From: Pontiellaceae bacterium
GTDB lineage: Bacteria > Verrucomicrobiota > Kiritimatiellia > Kiritimatiellales > Tichowtungiaceae
Direction of reading: 5' to 3'
Length of the DNA: 10,016 nucleotides
NCBI GenBank assembly: GCA_029934215.1
Contig: JAOZMR010000085.1
Span: 1 to 10,016 of the forward strand
A model generated the notes under the pieces. That model made no database searches. It saw only the letters and a list, made by a program, of their open reading frames with translations, and was not told where the DNA came from. Within the stretch, counting starts at the first letter, position 1. Every line of letters begins with the position of its first letter. Positions 1 through 6,106 of the stretch are shown piece by piece. The position numbers were made by a program, and so were the translations under genes.

Positions 1-348
1 TTTAGGTTTTCGCTCGAAACAGCTGTGTTAAAAATTATCCAACGGATTCAGGTTGTTGTAAATTTTATTTTTGAGATCATTTAATTCACACTCAAAATCC
101 AAAAAAGCGATTCGGTTCAGTTTCCAAAATTCCCAAAAAAGGAAACTAGAATTCTCCGGATTTCTGCCCCCTGTGAACGGTTACAAAACAAAAAAGGAAG
201 ATGGCTAAACTCTCCCAGCAACTCCGAGTAAACTTCTCGCGCCCGCACTGCGATTTCGGCTTTCTTCTCTTTAAACTAAGTGTGTTTCATTTTCATATCA
301 TCCCCGTCGCTTATTCTCGCCTCTTCGATATTCGATATTCCTTGTTCG
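1..348. other. AT-rich region with no convincing gene
   Basis: I see no supported intact gene here. On the minus strand a frame is open from about 180 down to a TAA at 28-30. Its last residues (DFECELNDLKNKIYNNLNPLDNF, quoted in two parts: DFECELNDLK, then NKIYNNLNPLDNF) look like a plausible protein C-terminus, but there is no start codon and I recognise no family. An inverted repeat, AGTTTCC (119-125) with GGAAACT (141-147), lies inside that frame. On the plus strand an AAAAGGAAG ribosome-binding-like run precedes an ATG at 201. The reading frame that follows is low-complexity and runs antisense to the AlbA_2 remnant, so I do not call it a gene. The region is best described as gene debris and spacer. 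Confidence 0.5.
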
Positions 349-358
349 CTATTCGAAA
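324..358 (+). repeat. Degenerate TTCGATA heptad tandem repeat
   Basis: Five consecutive 7-base units can be read: TTCGATA, TTCGATA, TTCCTTG, TTCGCTA and TTCGAAA. The first two are identical, and the others keep TTC and most of the remaining bases. The array ends where the AlbA_2 remnant begins to look like protein, so it marks or overlaps the break. From memory, similar TTCGATATTC-rich spacers occur between genes in several bacterial genomes, but I cannot verify that here. Confidence 0.55.
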
Positions 359-474
359 TCCCCAATCTTATCCGTTGAATAATCAGCCCCAGCCTGCTTG
401 AACTCCACCACTTCGCTTTCCCAGTCTGCGATAAGCGCATTCAAAATGCTTGTTAGTTCCGTTTTCGTTTTCAT
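349..474 (-). pseudogene. N-terminal remnant of an AlbA_2 (Schlafen-type) DNA-binding protein
   Basis: A 41-residue minus-strand reading starts at the ATG at 474 and stops at a TAG at 349-351. It reads MKTKTELTSI, then LNALIADWES, EVVEFKQAG and ADYSTDKIGDFE. The block WESEVVEFK...DKIGDF matches the start of the AlbA_2 domain of putative transcriptional regulators and RecG-like ATP-binding proteins. In that family the next residues are normally like FSALSNEA. Here the match stops after GDF, exactly where the TTCGATA heptad repeat begins, and the stop codon lies inside the repeat. Intact family members usually run to several hundred residues, so almost all of this protein is missing. I see no clear ribosome-binding site. 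It lies downstream of orn on the same strand. The family call rests on a short motif. Confidence 0.6.
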
Positions 475-562
475 TCATAAATCATCATGCCCAACGCCAT
501 CGCGAAACACACTCAAGTGTTTCTTCCAGAGTGCGCAGGTTGAAGTAAAGCTCTCGAAAGAT

Positions 563-1171
563 CTATTTAACAAACATATGTTCGCGGTAATAAGCGAGCT
601 CAGCGGCAGAGGCGACGATGTCGTAGTAGGCGTCGTGCTGCCCTAAACGATCTAAATCCGCCTCCGGAAAATAGCTCTTGAGCATCTGGGGATCGTCCTT
701 TTTAAACTCTTCCCCTCCAACAAGATCAAACCATTGAATTTTTAGGGCGGAAACGTCGAGTAGACGATAATGGAGGCGATCGGTGAAGGTTGGGAAAAAC
801 TTGCGAGCTAGCGTCCAGTCCGAGTGAATGCTGTTCCCGGCCATGACGGGGCGTTTCTGTATTGTTTTGATCGGTGTTTTACACCATCGATCAATATATG
901 CTGTCAGTTTCTCGTCAATTTCCTCAACTGGCACGGCCAGGGTGGACCGGCACTTTTTTATGAGTTCGGGGATGTTTTTTTGCACCCAGTCGCTGATCTT
1001 CGCGTTCTCCGGCAGCCGGACGTAGATGTTTAGGTCTTCGTCCGGCGGCGTGATTCGCTTCAGGTCTTTATCCGTCAGCATGACGGAGACCTGAAGCAAA
1101 TGGGCTTCCGCGAGATCTAGCGATGTGAATTCGGTGTCAAACCAAACGTAAGCTGTAGATGTTTTTTTCAT
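563..1171 (-). CDS. orn: Oligoribonuclease
   Basis: This 3'-5' exoribonuclease degrades 2-5 nt RNA fragments (nanoRNA) to mononucleotides in the cytoplasm, the last step of mRNA decay. The protein has 202 residues; E. coli Orn has 181. All three DEDDh exonuclease motifs are visible: Exo I with Asp12 and Glu14 (FDTEFTSLDL), Exo II with Asp118 (GNSIHSDW), and Exo III with His179 and Asp184 (GQHDAYYDI). The strongly characteristic Orn tail AELAYYREHMF follows, and LLDVSALK also fits. I chose the ATG at 1171 because the family alignment begins there. The frame stays open upstream, but only as a shadow of ackA. The ATG overlaps the ackA stop as ATGA, so translation is probably coupled to ackA. The catalytic residues appear intact. 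Confidence 0.93.
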   Translation of the reverse strand: MKKTSTAYVWFDTEFTSLDLAEAHLLQVSVMLTDKDLKRITPPDEDLNIYVRLPENAKISDWVQKNIPELIKKCRSTLAVPVEEIDEKLTAYIDRWCKTPIKTIQKRPVMAGNSIHSDWTLARKFFPTFTDRLHYRLLDVSALKIQWFDLVGGEEFKKDDPQMLKSYFPEADLDRLGQHDAYYDIVASAAELAYYREHMFVK

Positions 1172-2367
1172 AGGTTTAGAATGTCGAAGGTGTCGGATGC
1201 GATGACTTTTTCTTCGTCTGTATGGATGACAAGTGCGGCGACTTTTGAGTCTTCCGCTGTGATGATTGTGTCGTTGGCTTCGTTCGCCTTCGAATCGATC
1301 TTCACACCGAGGTAGGTAAAGTTTCCGAGAATCAGCTTTCGGATTGTCCGTTCGTTTTCGCCTACGCCTGCGGTGAAGACAACAGCATCGACCCCATTGA
1401 GTGCGGCGGTGTACGCACCAATATATTTTTGAATCTCGTAGACAAATTTCTCTACGGCCTGCGTGCATCCTTCGAGTCCTTTGTGGTAGCCTTCCATCGT
1501 GTCGCGCATGTCGCGGTTTCCGCATAAACCGAGGAGTCCGCCCTGTTTGTTCATGAGCGAGTTCACTTGGTCAATGCTCATATCTTGCGTCTGCATGATG
1601 TGTAGTGGTATGTAGGGATCCATGTCGCCGGAACGCGTACCCATCAGGATGCCCGCTAGCGGGGTCATTCCCATGGACGTGTCGACCGATTTGCCGTTTA
1701 AAAAGGCAGCAATAGATCCGCCGTTGCCTAAGTGGCAGGTGATGATCTTGAGCTCTTCAATCGGCTTGCCCAATGTTTCTGCCGCTTTTTTTGCCACGTA
1801 GCCGTGGGAGGTTCCATGGAATCCGTAGCGACGGATTTTGTGTGTGGTGTATTGTGTTTTTGGAAGACCGTATAGATAGGCCTTTGGCGGCATTGTCTGA
1901 TGAATCGCGGTATCAAATACGGCGACCTGTTTCATATCGTGAACCAGTTCGTAGATCGCCTGAATCCCCATGAGATTGGGTGGATTGTGAAGCGGCGCCA
2001 AAACCGAGTTGTCTCGAATCGCTTTGATTACATCTCCATCAACGAGAACAGATTCAGAGAAATCCTCTCCGCCGTGAACAACGCGATGCCCCACACCGGC
2101 TAGCTCGTGCAAGCTTTTCAGCGTATTCTTCTCTGGATCTGTTAGAAATTCGAAAATGGCATTGATTGCTTTTTTGTGGTCGGGAAGTTCGAGGAAACGA
2201 TGCTCGCGCTCGTGTCCGTCGCGTTTGCAATCCACGCTAGCACCGGAAATACCGATGCGGTCAGCCCCGCCAGCTGCCAAAACCACGAACTCGTGGTTGC
2301 TACTCGTGGACTCGTAGAGTTTGTATTTGATGGAGGAAGACCCCGAATTGATTACTAGAATTTTCAT
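1168..2367 (-). CDS. ackA: Acetate kinase
   Basis: Acetate kinase interconverts acetyl phosphate plus ADP and acetate plus ATP. It serves substrate-level phosphorylation and acetate overflow in the cytoplasm. The length of 399 residues matches E. coli AckA (400). Visible landmarks are the N-terminal signature ILVINSGSSSIKYK with Asn7, VGHRVVHGGE with Arg95, FDTAIHQTMP with catalytic Asp152, RRYGFHGTSH with His184, HLGNGGS (212-218), GTRSGDMDP with Arg245, GVGEN (334-338), and a C-terminal acidic pair near 385 that fits the metal-binding glutamate. The start is supported by AGAAGG about seven bases upstream. No pta (phosphotransacetylase) gene is adjacent, although pta-ackA pairing is common. 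The gene lies 72 bases downstream of purM and overlaps orn by four bases. Confidence 0.97.
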   Translation of the reverse strand: MKILVINSGSSSIKYKLYESTSSNHEFVVLAAGGADRIGISGASVDCKRDGHEREHRFLELPDHKKAINAIFEFLTDPEKNTLKSLHELAGVGHRVVHGGEDFSESVLVDGDVIKAIRDNSVLAPLHNPPNLMGIQAIYELVHDMKQVAVFDTAIHQTMPPKAYLYGLPKTQYTTHKIRRYGFHGTSHGYVAKKAAETLGKPIEELKIITCHLGNGGSIAAFLNGKSVDTSMGMTPLAGILMGTRSGDMDPYIPLHIMQTQDMSIDQVNSLMNKQGGLLGLCGNRDMRDTMEGYHKGLEGCTQAVEKFVYEIQKYIGAYTAALNGVDAVVFTAGVGENERTIRKLILGNFTYLGVKIDSKANEANDTIITAEDSKVAALVIHTDEEKVIASDTFDILNL

Positions 2368-2389
2368 GTTTACAACCTTCTTTTGATGT

Positions 2390-2419
2390 ATATTAATTTC
2401 TGCTAAATTTAAATTTCAG
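2390..2419 (-). promoter_or_regulatory. Possible ackA promoter
   Basis: In the 72-base gap between purM and ackA, the minus strand carries CTGAAA (2414-2419), an 18-base spacer and TAATAT (2390-2395). Each hexamer matches the sigma70 consensus at four of six positions. A transcript would begin around 2383 and give a short leader carrying the AGAAGG ribosome-binding site (2376-2381). The gap is very AT-rich, so chance matches are likely and the call is weak. Confidence 0.3.
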
Positions 2420-2439
2420 TGTTATTGCTAATCGATCGT

Positions 2440-3471
2440 TTAATTTTCGAGACGCGACAACCCTCCGCCTTTTTCGACGTGTCCGATGATTGTTGGGCTG
2501 GCGTTCTGCTCTTTCAGCAGCTCCATTGCTGCGTCCGCATCTGCAGGGCGAACAAAGATGACGTAGCCAATGCCCATATTGAAAACGCGATACATCTCTT
2601 CATGATCTACGTTACCAGCTTCTTCGATGAATTTAAACAGCGCGGGTGTCTCCCATGTCGAGCGATCGAACACGGCATCGACATCCTTCGGGAGAATACG
2701 CGGCACGTTGTCGACGAGTCCACCGCCAGTGATATGCGCCATTCCGTGTACCTGCACTTTTTCCATCAACGCAACAACGGGTTTTAGATAGCTCCTATGT
2801 ACGGCAAGCAGAGCTTGTTCGAAAGTGGTTTGGGTACCCGGCACGAGGTCGCTCAACGTTTTCTGCGCCATCTCGAAGATGACCTTGCGTGCAAGGGAAT
2901 AGCCGTTGGTGTGCAAACCCGTGGAGGGCAGCCCGATCAACACATCGCCAGTTTTAATACTTTCGCCCGTAATGACATTTTTCTTTTCGACCTGTCCGAT
3001 AATTGTGCCGACAAGATCGTACTCGCCCGCTGGGTAGAGCCCTGGCATTTCGGCGGTTTCGCCGCCGAGTAGAGCACAGCCGTTTTCGCGGCATGCCTTG
3101 CAGAGACCGCCGACCGCGTCCTCGAACACGCTTGGCTCGAGCGCGGCAGCTCCGAGATAGTCAAGAAAGAAGAGCGGAGTGGCGCCTTGCACGAGAATAT
3201 CGTTGGTGCAGTGATTGATTAGGCACTGGCCAATCGTGTCGTGCTTCCCCGCCATATGTGCGACTTTGAGTTTTGTGCCGACGCCATCCGCGCTAGCGAC
3301 AAGTAAGGAATCTCTTCCAGGCGACTCAAATAGACCGCCGAATGCGCCGATTTCGCTAACGACACCGGGCGTGTTGGTTGTTTTTACATTCTTTTTTATT
3401 CGCGAGAGAGAGTTCATCATCACATCGATATCAACCCCCGCCTCTGCATACGCACTTTTCTTTTCTGTCAT
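2440..3471 (-). CDS. purM: Phosphoribosylformylglycinamidine cyclo-ligase (AIR synthetase)
   Basis: PurM performs the ATP-dependent ring closure of FGAM to aminoimidazole ribonucleotide, the fifth step of de novo purine synthesis. The length of 343 residues is close to E. coli PurM (345). Visible features in order are YAEAGVDID at the N-terminus, DGVGTK (62-67), NDILVQGATPLFFLDY (90-105), GGETAEMPGLY (136-146), GEYDLVG (149-155), GLPSTGLHTNGYS, and the glycine-rich ITGGG (247-251). These are the conserved blocks of the PurM/ThiL/SelD fold, and the protein appears intact. The start at 3471 has a strong GAGGAG ribosome-binding site six bases upstream. purN often follows purM but is absent here; ackA follows after 72 bases. 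thiL, a member of the same superfamily, lies at the far end of the window. Confidence 0.97.
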   Translation of the reverse strand: MTEKKSAYAEAGVDIDVMMNSLSRIKKNVKTTNTPGVVSEIGAFGGLFESPGRDSLLVASADGVGTKLKVAHMAGKHDTIGQCLINHCTNDILVQGATPLFFLDYLGAAALEPSVFEDAVGGLCKACRENGCALLGGETAEMPGLYPAGEYDLVGTIIGQVEKKNVITGESIKTGDVLIGLPSTGLHTNGYSLARKVIFEMAQKTLSDLVPGTQTTFEQALLAVHRSYLKPVVALMEKVQVHGMAHITGGGLVDNVPRILPKDVDAVFDRSTWETPALFKFIEEAGNVDHEEMYRVFNMGIGYVIFVRPADADAAMELLKEQNASPTIIGHVEKGGGLSRLEN

Positions 3472-3504
3472 ACGAAACTCCTCATTAAATTGAAAGAGAG
3501 AATG

Positions 3505-3521
3505 TAGGACAGCGCGTCCTA
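3505..3521. repeat. Inverted repeat TAGGAC-AGCGC-GTCCTA
   Basis: A 6-bp perfect stem (TAGGAC at 3505-3510, GTCCTA at 3516-3521) with a 5-base loop spans the last codon of the DUF2851 gene and the gap before purM. The DUF2851 stop codon lies in its right arm. There is no T-run beside it on the minus strand, so it is unlikely to be a strong terminator. It could be a dispersed repeat or an mRNA processing hairpin. Confidence 0.4.
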
Positions 3522-4868
3522 TCTGTCCAGTCCTAGGATGAGATCATTGAAGATTTGAATGAGACCTTGGCGAGCGAGCGCGGAGCGATATAGCTTTGGC
3601 GAGTGGTCTGGACCAAAGAGCGTATACGCGGTTTCTCTGATTACACTATTCATCGGCTCAACCAAAAGGTTCTCCAATGCCGTTGAATCTCCCTTGGCGA
3701 GACGGAAAGGAACGAGAACGTTTAATTCAATCGCCTGCATTCGACCTTTCCCAACAAGCTCGGCGCGTTTTTCTTTCCCTGTCCAACCCACATGCTTTGT
3801 CCAAAAGCAGTTCTCCGCATCCTGCGCACACTGCAGATGCTTTTTGGCTCCATCAAGAGAGTTCTCGAAACAGCCGCCTGCAACCCACTGTGCAAGAGCG
3901 CAGAGTCTACGGACTGGATGGTTGAGGGGACGCAGCCCGGAGAAATTCCAGTCTGCGCGAGAGAGAGGCTCGGTCTCTTCCCATTTTTGCTCTTCGCGCC
4001 ACCACAGATCCCAAAGCGAACGAAGCTCTTTACGCGATGCCTCAGGCCACTTCGCAACCGGCTGCGTTGGAAGGAGTCCGGAGAGACCGAGCAATACCGA
4101 ATAGATGGTTTTCCAGTCCGCTCCATACTGCGCGAGAGCGTCATTCGAAGCACGTTGCGCCAGAATCCGAAACGGCACTTTGTTGTTTTTATACCCAAGA
4201 GCGACGGCGGTTTCCTCGTACAGCGCCTGCGTCTCCCCGCGCTCGTTCATAATCTGCGCCATTCGCAAGGTCTTCTGTCGGAGTCTCTCCTCTCCTGCAT
4301 TTTCCAAACATTGGAACACCTCCGCCGGACTTTCTCCAAACCTTGGAAACGTGCTAGATGCCCTGGGCTCATGATACGGATACGCCGTTACATCCAAACT
4401 CTCCAGATCAATGCCGCACGAATCATTTAATTGTATATGCACCGTTCTGGGCGGAAAAAGAGAGCTATCGACGGTTTTCGGAAACCAAGTGATATGGAAA
4501 CGAACATCCGAATAACGCGGATCGGTATGATGACCGTGGTTCTTCCAATCGTTGGAAACAATATGAATTTCAGCATCACCCACGACACGCCGTTTCTCGT
4601 GCCCGAGCAACAAAACCGCGCCGAGAAAATCTGGACCCGCCTCCAAATTCCAGCGACCCGGGTTTTCGACAACGATCGCCTCACCGCCCGAAGTCCTCAA
4701 ACCCGTAGGGCGAATAGAATCATCAAACCAAAGAGCATGAAGATGGCGCTCCGTATGAGGGAAATAGTTCTCGGCGGATTCCTGAACGGCGGTTGGAGAG
4801 ATGAGATTACGATAAACCGCCGCTCCTGGGAGAAGTTGATCGACCGCCGCTGAGGTTTCATAAAGCAC
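3519..4868 (-). CDS. DUF2851 family protein, function unknown
   Basis: The 449-residue protein resembles the DUF2851 family. The N-terminal half carries its typical blocks: LHALWFDD (43-50), GLRTSGGEAIVVENPG (56-71), NLEAGPDFLGAVLL (74-87), GDAEIHIVSNDWKNHGH (97-113) and YSDVRFHI (119-126). The C-terminal half is helical and less conserved. I see no signal peptide or membrane segment. No function is established that I know of. The PD...ExH pattern in the conserved core is loosely reminiscent of PD-(D/E)XK nucleases, but that is speculation. The start is a GTG at 4868 without a clear ribosome-binding site, so the true start may differ slightly. The stop lies 47 bases before purM and the start 66 bases after ptsH, so it may be cotranscribed with both. 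Three TTCCAA palindromes fall inside this gene. Confidence 0.8.
   Translation of the reverse strand: MLYETSAAVDQLLPGAAVYRNLISPTAVQESAENYFPHTERHLHALWFDDSIRPTGLRTSGGEAIVVENPGRWNLEAGPDFLGAVLLLGHEKRRVVGDAEIHIVSNDWKNHGHHTDPRYSDVRFHITWFPKTVDSSLFPPRTVHIQLNDSCGIDLESLDVTAYPYHEPRASSTFPRFGESPAEVFQCLENAGEERLRQKTLRMAQIMNERGETQALYEETAVALGYKNNKVPFRILAQRASNDALAQYGADWKTIYSVLLGLSGLLPTQPVAKWPEASRKELRSLWDLWWREEQKWEETEPLSRADWNFSGLRPLNHPVRRLCALAQWVAGGCFENSLDGAKKHLQCAQDAENCFWTKHVGWTGKEKRAELVGKGRMQAIELNVLVPFRLAKGDSTALENLLVEPMNSVIRETAYTLFGPDHSPKLYRSALARQGLIQIFNDLILGLDR
4302..4348. repeat. Two TTCCAANNNTTGGAA palindromes, 32 bp apart
   Basis: One exact copy (4302-4316, centre ACA) and one copy with a single arm mismatch (4334-4348, CTCCAA-ACC-TTGGAA) lie inside the DUF2851 gene. 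Their starts are 32 bp apart, close to three helical turns. Confidence 0.85.
4543..4557. repeat. TTCCAA-TCG-TTGGAA palindrome
   Basis: This is an exact copy with centre TCG, inside the conserved core of the DUF2851 gene, where it encodes part of SNDWKN. Confidence 0.9.
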
Positions 4869-4934
4869 GAAGAGACGTTAAAGGAACGCAGAGATATTGA
4901 ACAGATTGAACTGCAAAAATTATCGATAAGATCA

Positions 4935-5270
4935 TCAGGATGACTTTTTGGGGAACCGGAAAAGTCTCCATCGAAGACGGTTCGACTTCTGCGAACACTC
5001 GGCATCTGGGAAATCAAAATTTTTCTGGAACAGTTTCTTGAAGCGCTTTGCGGCTGCCTTTTCGTCGGGACCCTCGACTTGAAGAGTAATTTTAGAGCCC
5101 ATCTCCAAACCAAGCATCAGCAACTCAAGCACGGAACTGACCTTGCACGATCCGCTTTTTGCCATCACAGAAACCGTTCCGTCATACTCGCCGACGGCTT
5201 TGACGATTTCAGCTGTAGGTCGACAGTGGATTCCTGCCTCATTTTTTATGGTCGCTTTGATCTTTTTCAT
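4935..5270 (-). CDS. ptsH: HPr family phosphocarrier protein with C-terminal extension
   Basis: HPr relays phosphate from PEP via Enzyme I to sugar-specific EIIA proteins of the PTS. The active-site motif GIHCRPTAEIV places the phospho-accepting histidine at residue 15, the canonical position. Ser46, the site phosphorylated by HPr kinase in regulatory HPr proteins, is also present (KVSSVLELLMLGL), so a regulatory role is possible. The ATG at 5270 is preferred over an in-frame upstream ATG because AGGAG lies just before it and His15 then falls in register. The protein has 111 residues, while HPr is normally 85-90. The extra 20 or so residues (from about CSQKSNRLRW onward) are basic and do not resemble HPr. 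No ptsI, hprK or EII gene is adjacent, so it may serve a partial or regulatory PTS. Confidence 0.9.
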   Translation of the reverse strand: MKKIKATIKNEAGIHCRPTAEIVKAVGEYDGTVSVMAKSGSCKVSSVLELLMLGLEMGSKITLQVEGPDEKAAAKRFKKLFQKNFDFPDAECSQKSNRLRWRLFRFPKKSS

Positions 5271-5336
5271 AACAACTCCTTTTTCGAAGTGATTCTGGTT
5301 GCGAATTCTGTGCACAAAAGAATAATTTGAGAGGCT

Positions 5337-5993
5337 TTACTCATCGTCCCACCCTCTAGCCATCGTTTCTGATGGGGTAAGCCCGTCAACCGTCGGATAC
5401 GGTTTTATCACCGAATGGGCACCATGCGGTCGAGAAAACCATGCCTCTTTTTTAATCATCGGTGGAACTGATTGAACGATGAGCCAGCGCTCAACCTCTT
5501 CCCGAAAGCGAATCAATGGGTAGTTGTCATCACGTTTTGCAATAGAAAAAAGTAGTGAACATCTCCAATCAGAAGGAAAAGAAGCCCCTTCTTCAACTAT
5601 TTTTGAGTCTCTATTGATTCGATAGAGGTGAGCATCGTGACTATCAAACTCGAAAAACTTCTTTTCGCGCCAAATCAACGTCTCTTTCTTTATGCGATAA
5701 GTGTCTTTTTTTTCAGTGTACTCTATGACGAGCTCGTATTCATACAACTCGCCATCAATTTCTAGTTTCACTGCCGCAGTTTGCTCCAAACGCTGATCCC
5801 ATCCCGTCAAAGATCGTCCGTCGAAAACATCATCAACATGAGCTCCATTCAAAATCCGGTGAATTTTGCGCAACACATCCAGCACCGAGGTTTTCCCAGA
5901 GCCGTTATCCCCCAACCACAACTGAACGCCGTCGGGTTGCATTCTGAAGTTGGATAAACATTTAAAATTATCAATATAAATTTCCTTGATCAT
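5337..5993 (-). CDS. Truncated AAA-family ATPase (RecF/Rad50-like N-terminal part)
   Basis: The 218-residue product begins like SMC/RecF/OLD-type ATPases: MIKEIYIDNFKCLSNF, then the Walker A motif GDNGSGKT (28-35), then a beta-rich stretch with ELYEYELVIEY. It keeps the family block around FREEVERWLIVQ, then diverges at about residue 185 into a tail (SRPHGAHS...ARGWDDE) I do not recognise. The ABC signature, Walker B (usually hhhhDEP) and switch histidine are all missing. Related full-length ATPases run to about 350-400 residues. No continuation is visible downstream, where ptsH begins after 66 bases, so I infer a C-terminal deletion with a replaced tail rather than a simple frameshift. The start at 5993 has a good AAGGAG site. 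It is more AT-rich than its neighbours. Without Walker B it is unlikely to hydrolyse ATP. Confidence 0.75.
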   Translation of the reverse strand: MIKEIYIDNFKCLSNFRMQPDGVQLWLGDNGSGKTSVLDVLRKIHRILNGAHVDDVFDGRSLTGWDQRLEQTAAVKLEIDGELYEYELVIEYTEKKDTYRIKKETLIWREKKFFEFDSHDAHLYRINRDSKIVEEGASFPSDWRCSLLFSIAKRDDNYPLIRFREEVERWLIVQSVPPMIKKEAWFSRPHGAHSVIKPYPTVDGLTPSETMARGWDDE

Positions 5994-6025
5994 ACTCTCG
6001 CTCCTTCATTCCCCGCCTCCTTTTA

Positions 6026-6058
6026 CTTGTACGAAGAGGGGGCTTTCGGTTATACAAG
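6026..6058. promoter_or_regulatory. Inverted repeat in divergent intergenic region
   Basis: CTTGTA (6026-6031) and CGAA (6032-6035) pair with TTCG (6045-6048) and TACAAG (6053-6058), leaving a 9-base loop and a 4-base bulge. It sits between the divergent ATPase-fragment and pheT starts and overlaps the proposed pheT promoter. It could be an operator or simply a hairpin; nothing identifies a regulator. Confidence 0.35.
6027..6056 (+). promoter_or_regulatory. Possible pheT promoter
   Basis: TTGTAC (6027-6032), an 18-base spacer and TATACA (6051-6056) form a moderate sigma70-like promoter. A transcript would start near 6063, giving a 44-base leader with GGAG about ten bases before the pheT ATG. 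I see no T-box or leader peptide. Confidence 0.4.
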
Positions 6059-6106
6059 CCGTAACTGAACTAAGCAACATAGAGAGAACACCGGAGCTTT
6101 GCAAAT

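Noticed and set aside
201..401. Plus-strand open frame of 66 codons with a good-looking ribosome-binding site
   Set aside because: Much of it is the translated TTCGATA repeat and the antisense of the AlbA_2 remnant, and the rest is low-complexity with no family resemblance.
478..562. In-frame continuation after the orn stop (IFRELYFNLRTLEETLE and onward)
   Set aside because: Orn proteins normally end at the YYREH...VK position, so this is most likely chance open sequence or gene debris.
398..646. Plus-strand open frame overlapping the 3' end of orn
   Set aside because: It is antisense to the clearly conserved Orn C-terminus and has no motif of its own.
1172..1525. Upstream in-frame extension of orn
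   Set aside because: It is an out-of-frame reading of ackA, and the Orn family alignment begins at the ATG at 1171.
1813..1822. TTCCATGGAA palindrome in ackA
   Set aside because: It is a 10-base palindrome without the CAANNNTTG core and encodes conserved AckA residues, so it is not part of the iterated set.
5271..5315. Earlier in-frame ATG for ptsH
   Set aside because: The inner ATG has the AGGAG site and puts the active histidine at position 15, as in known HPr proteins.
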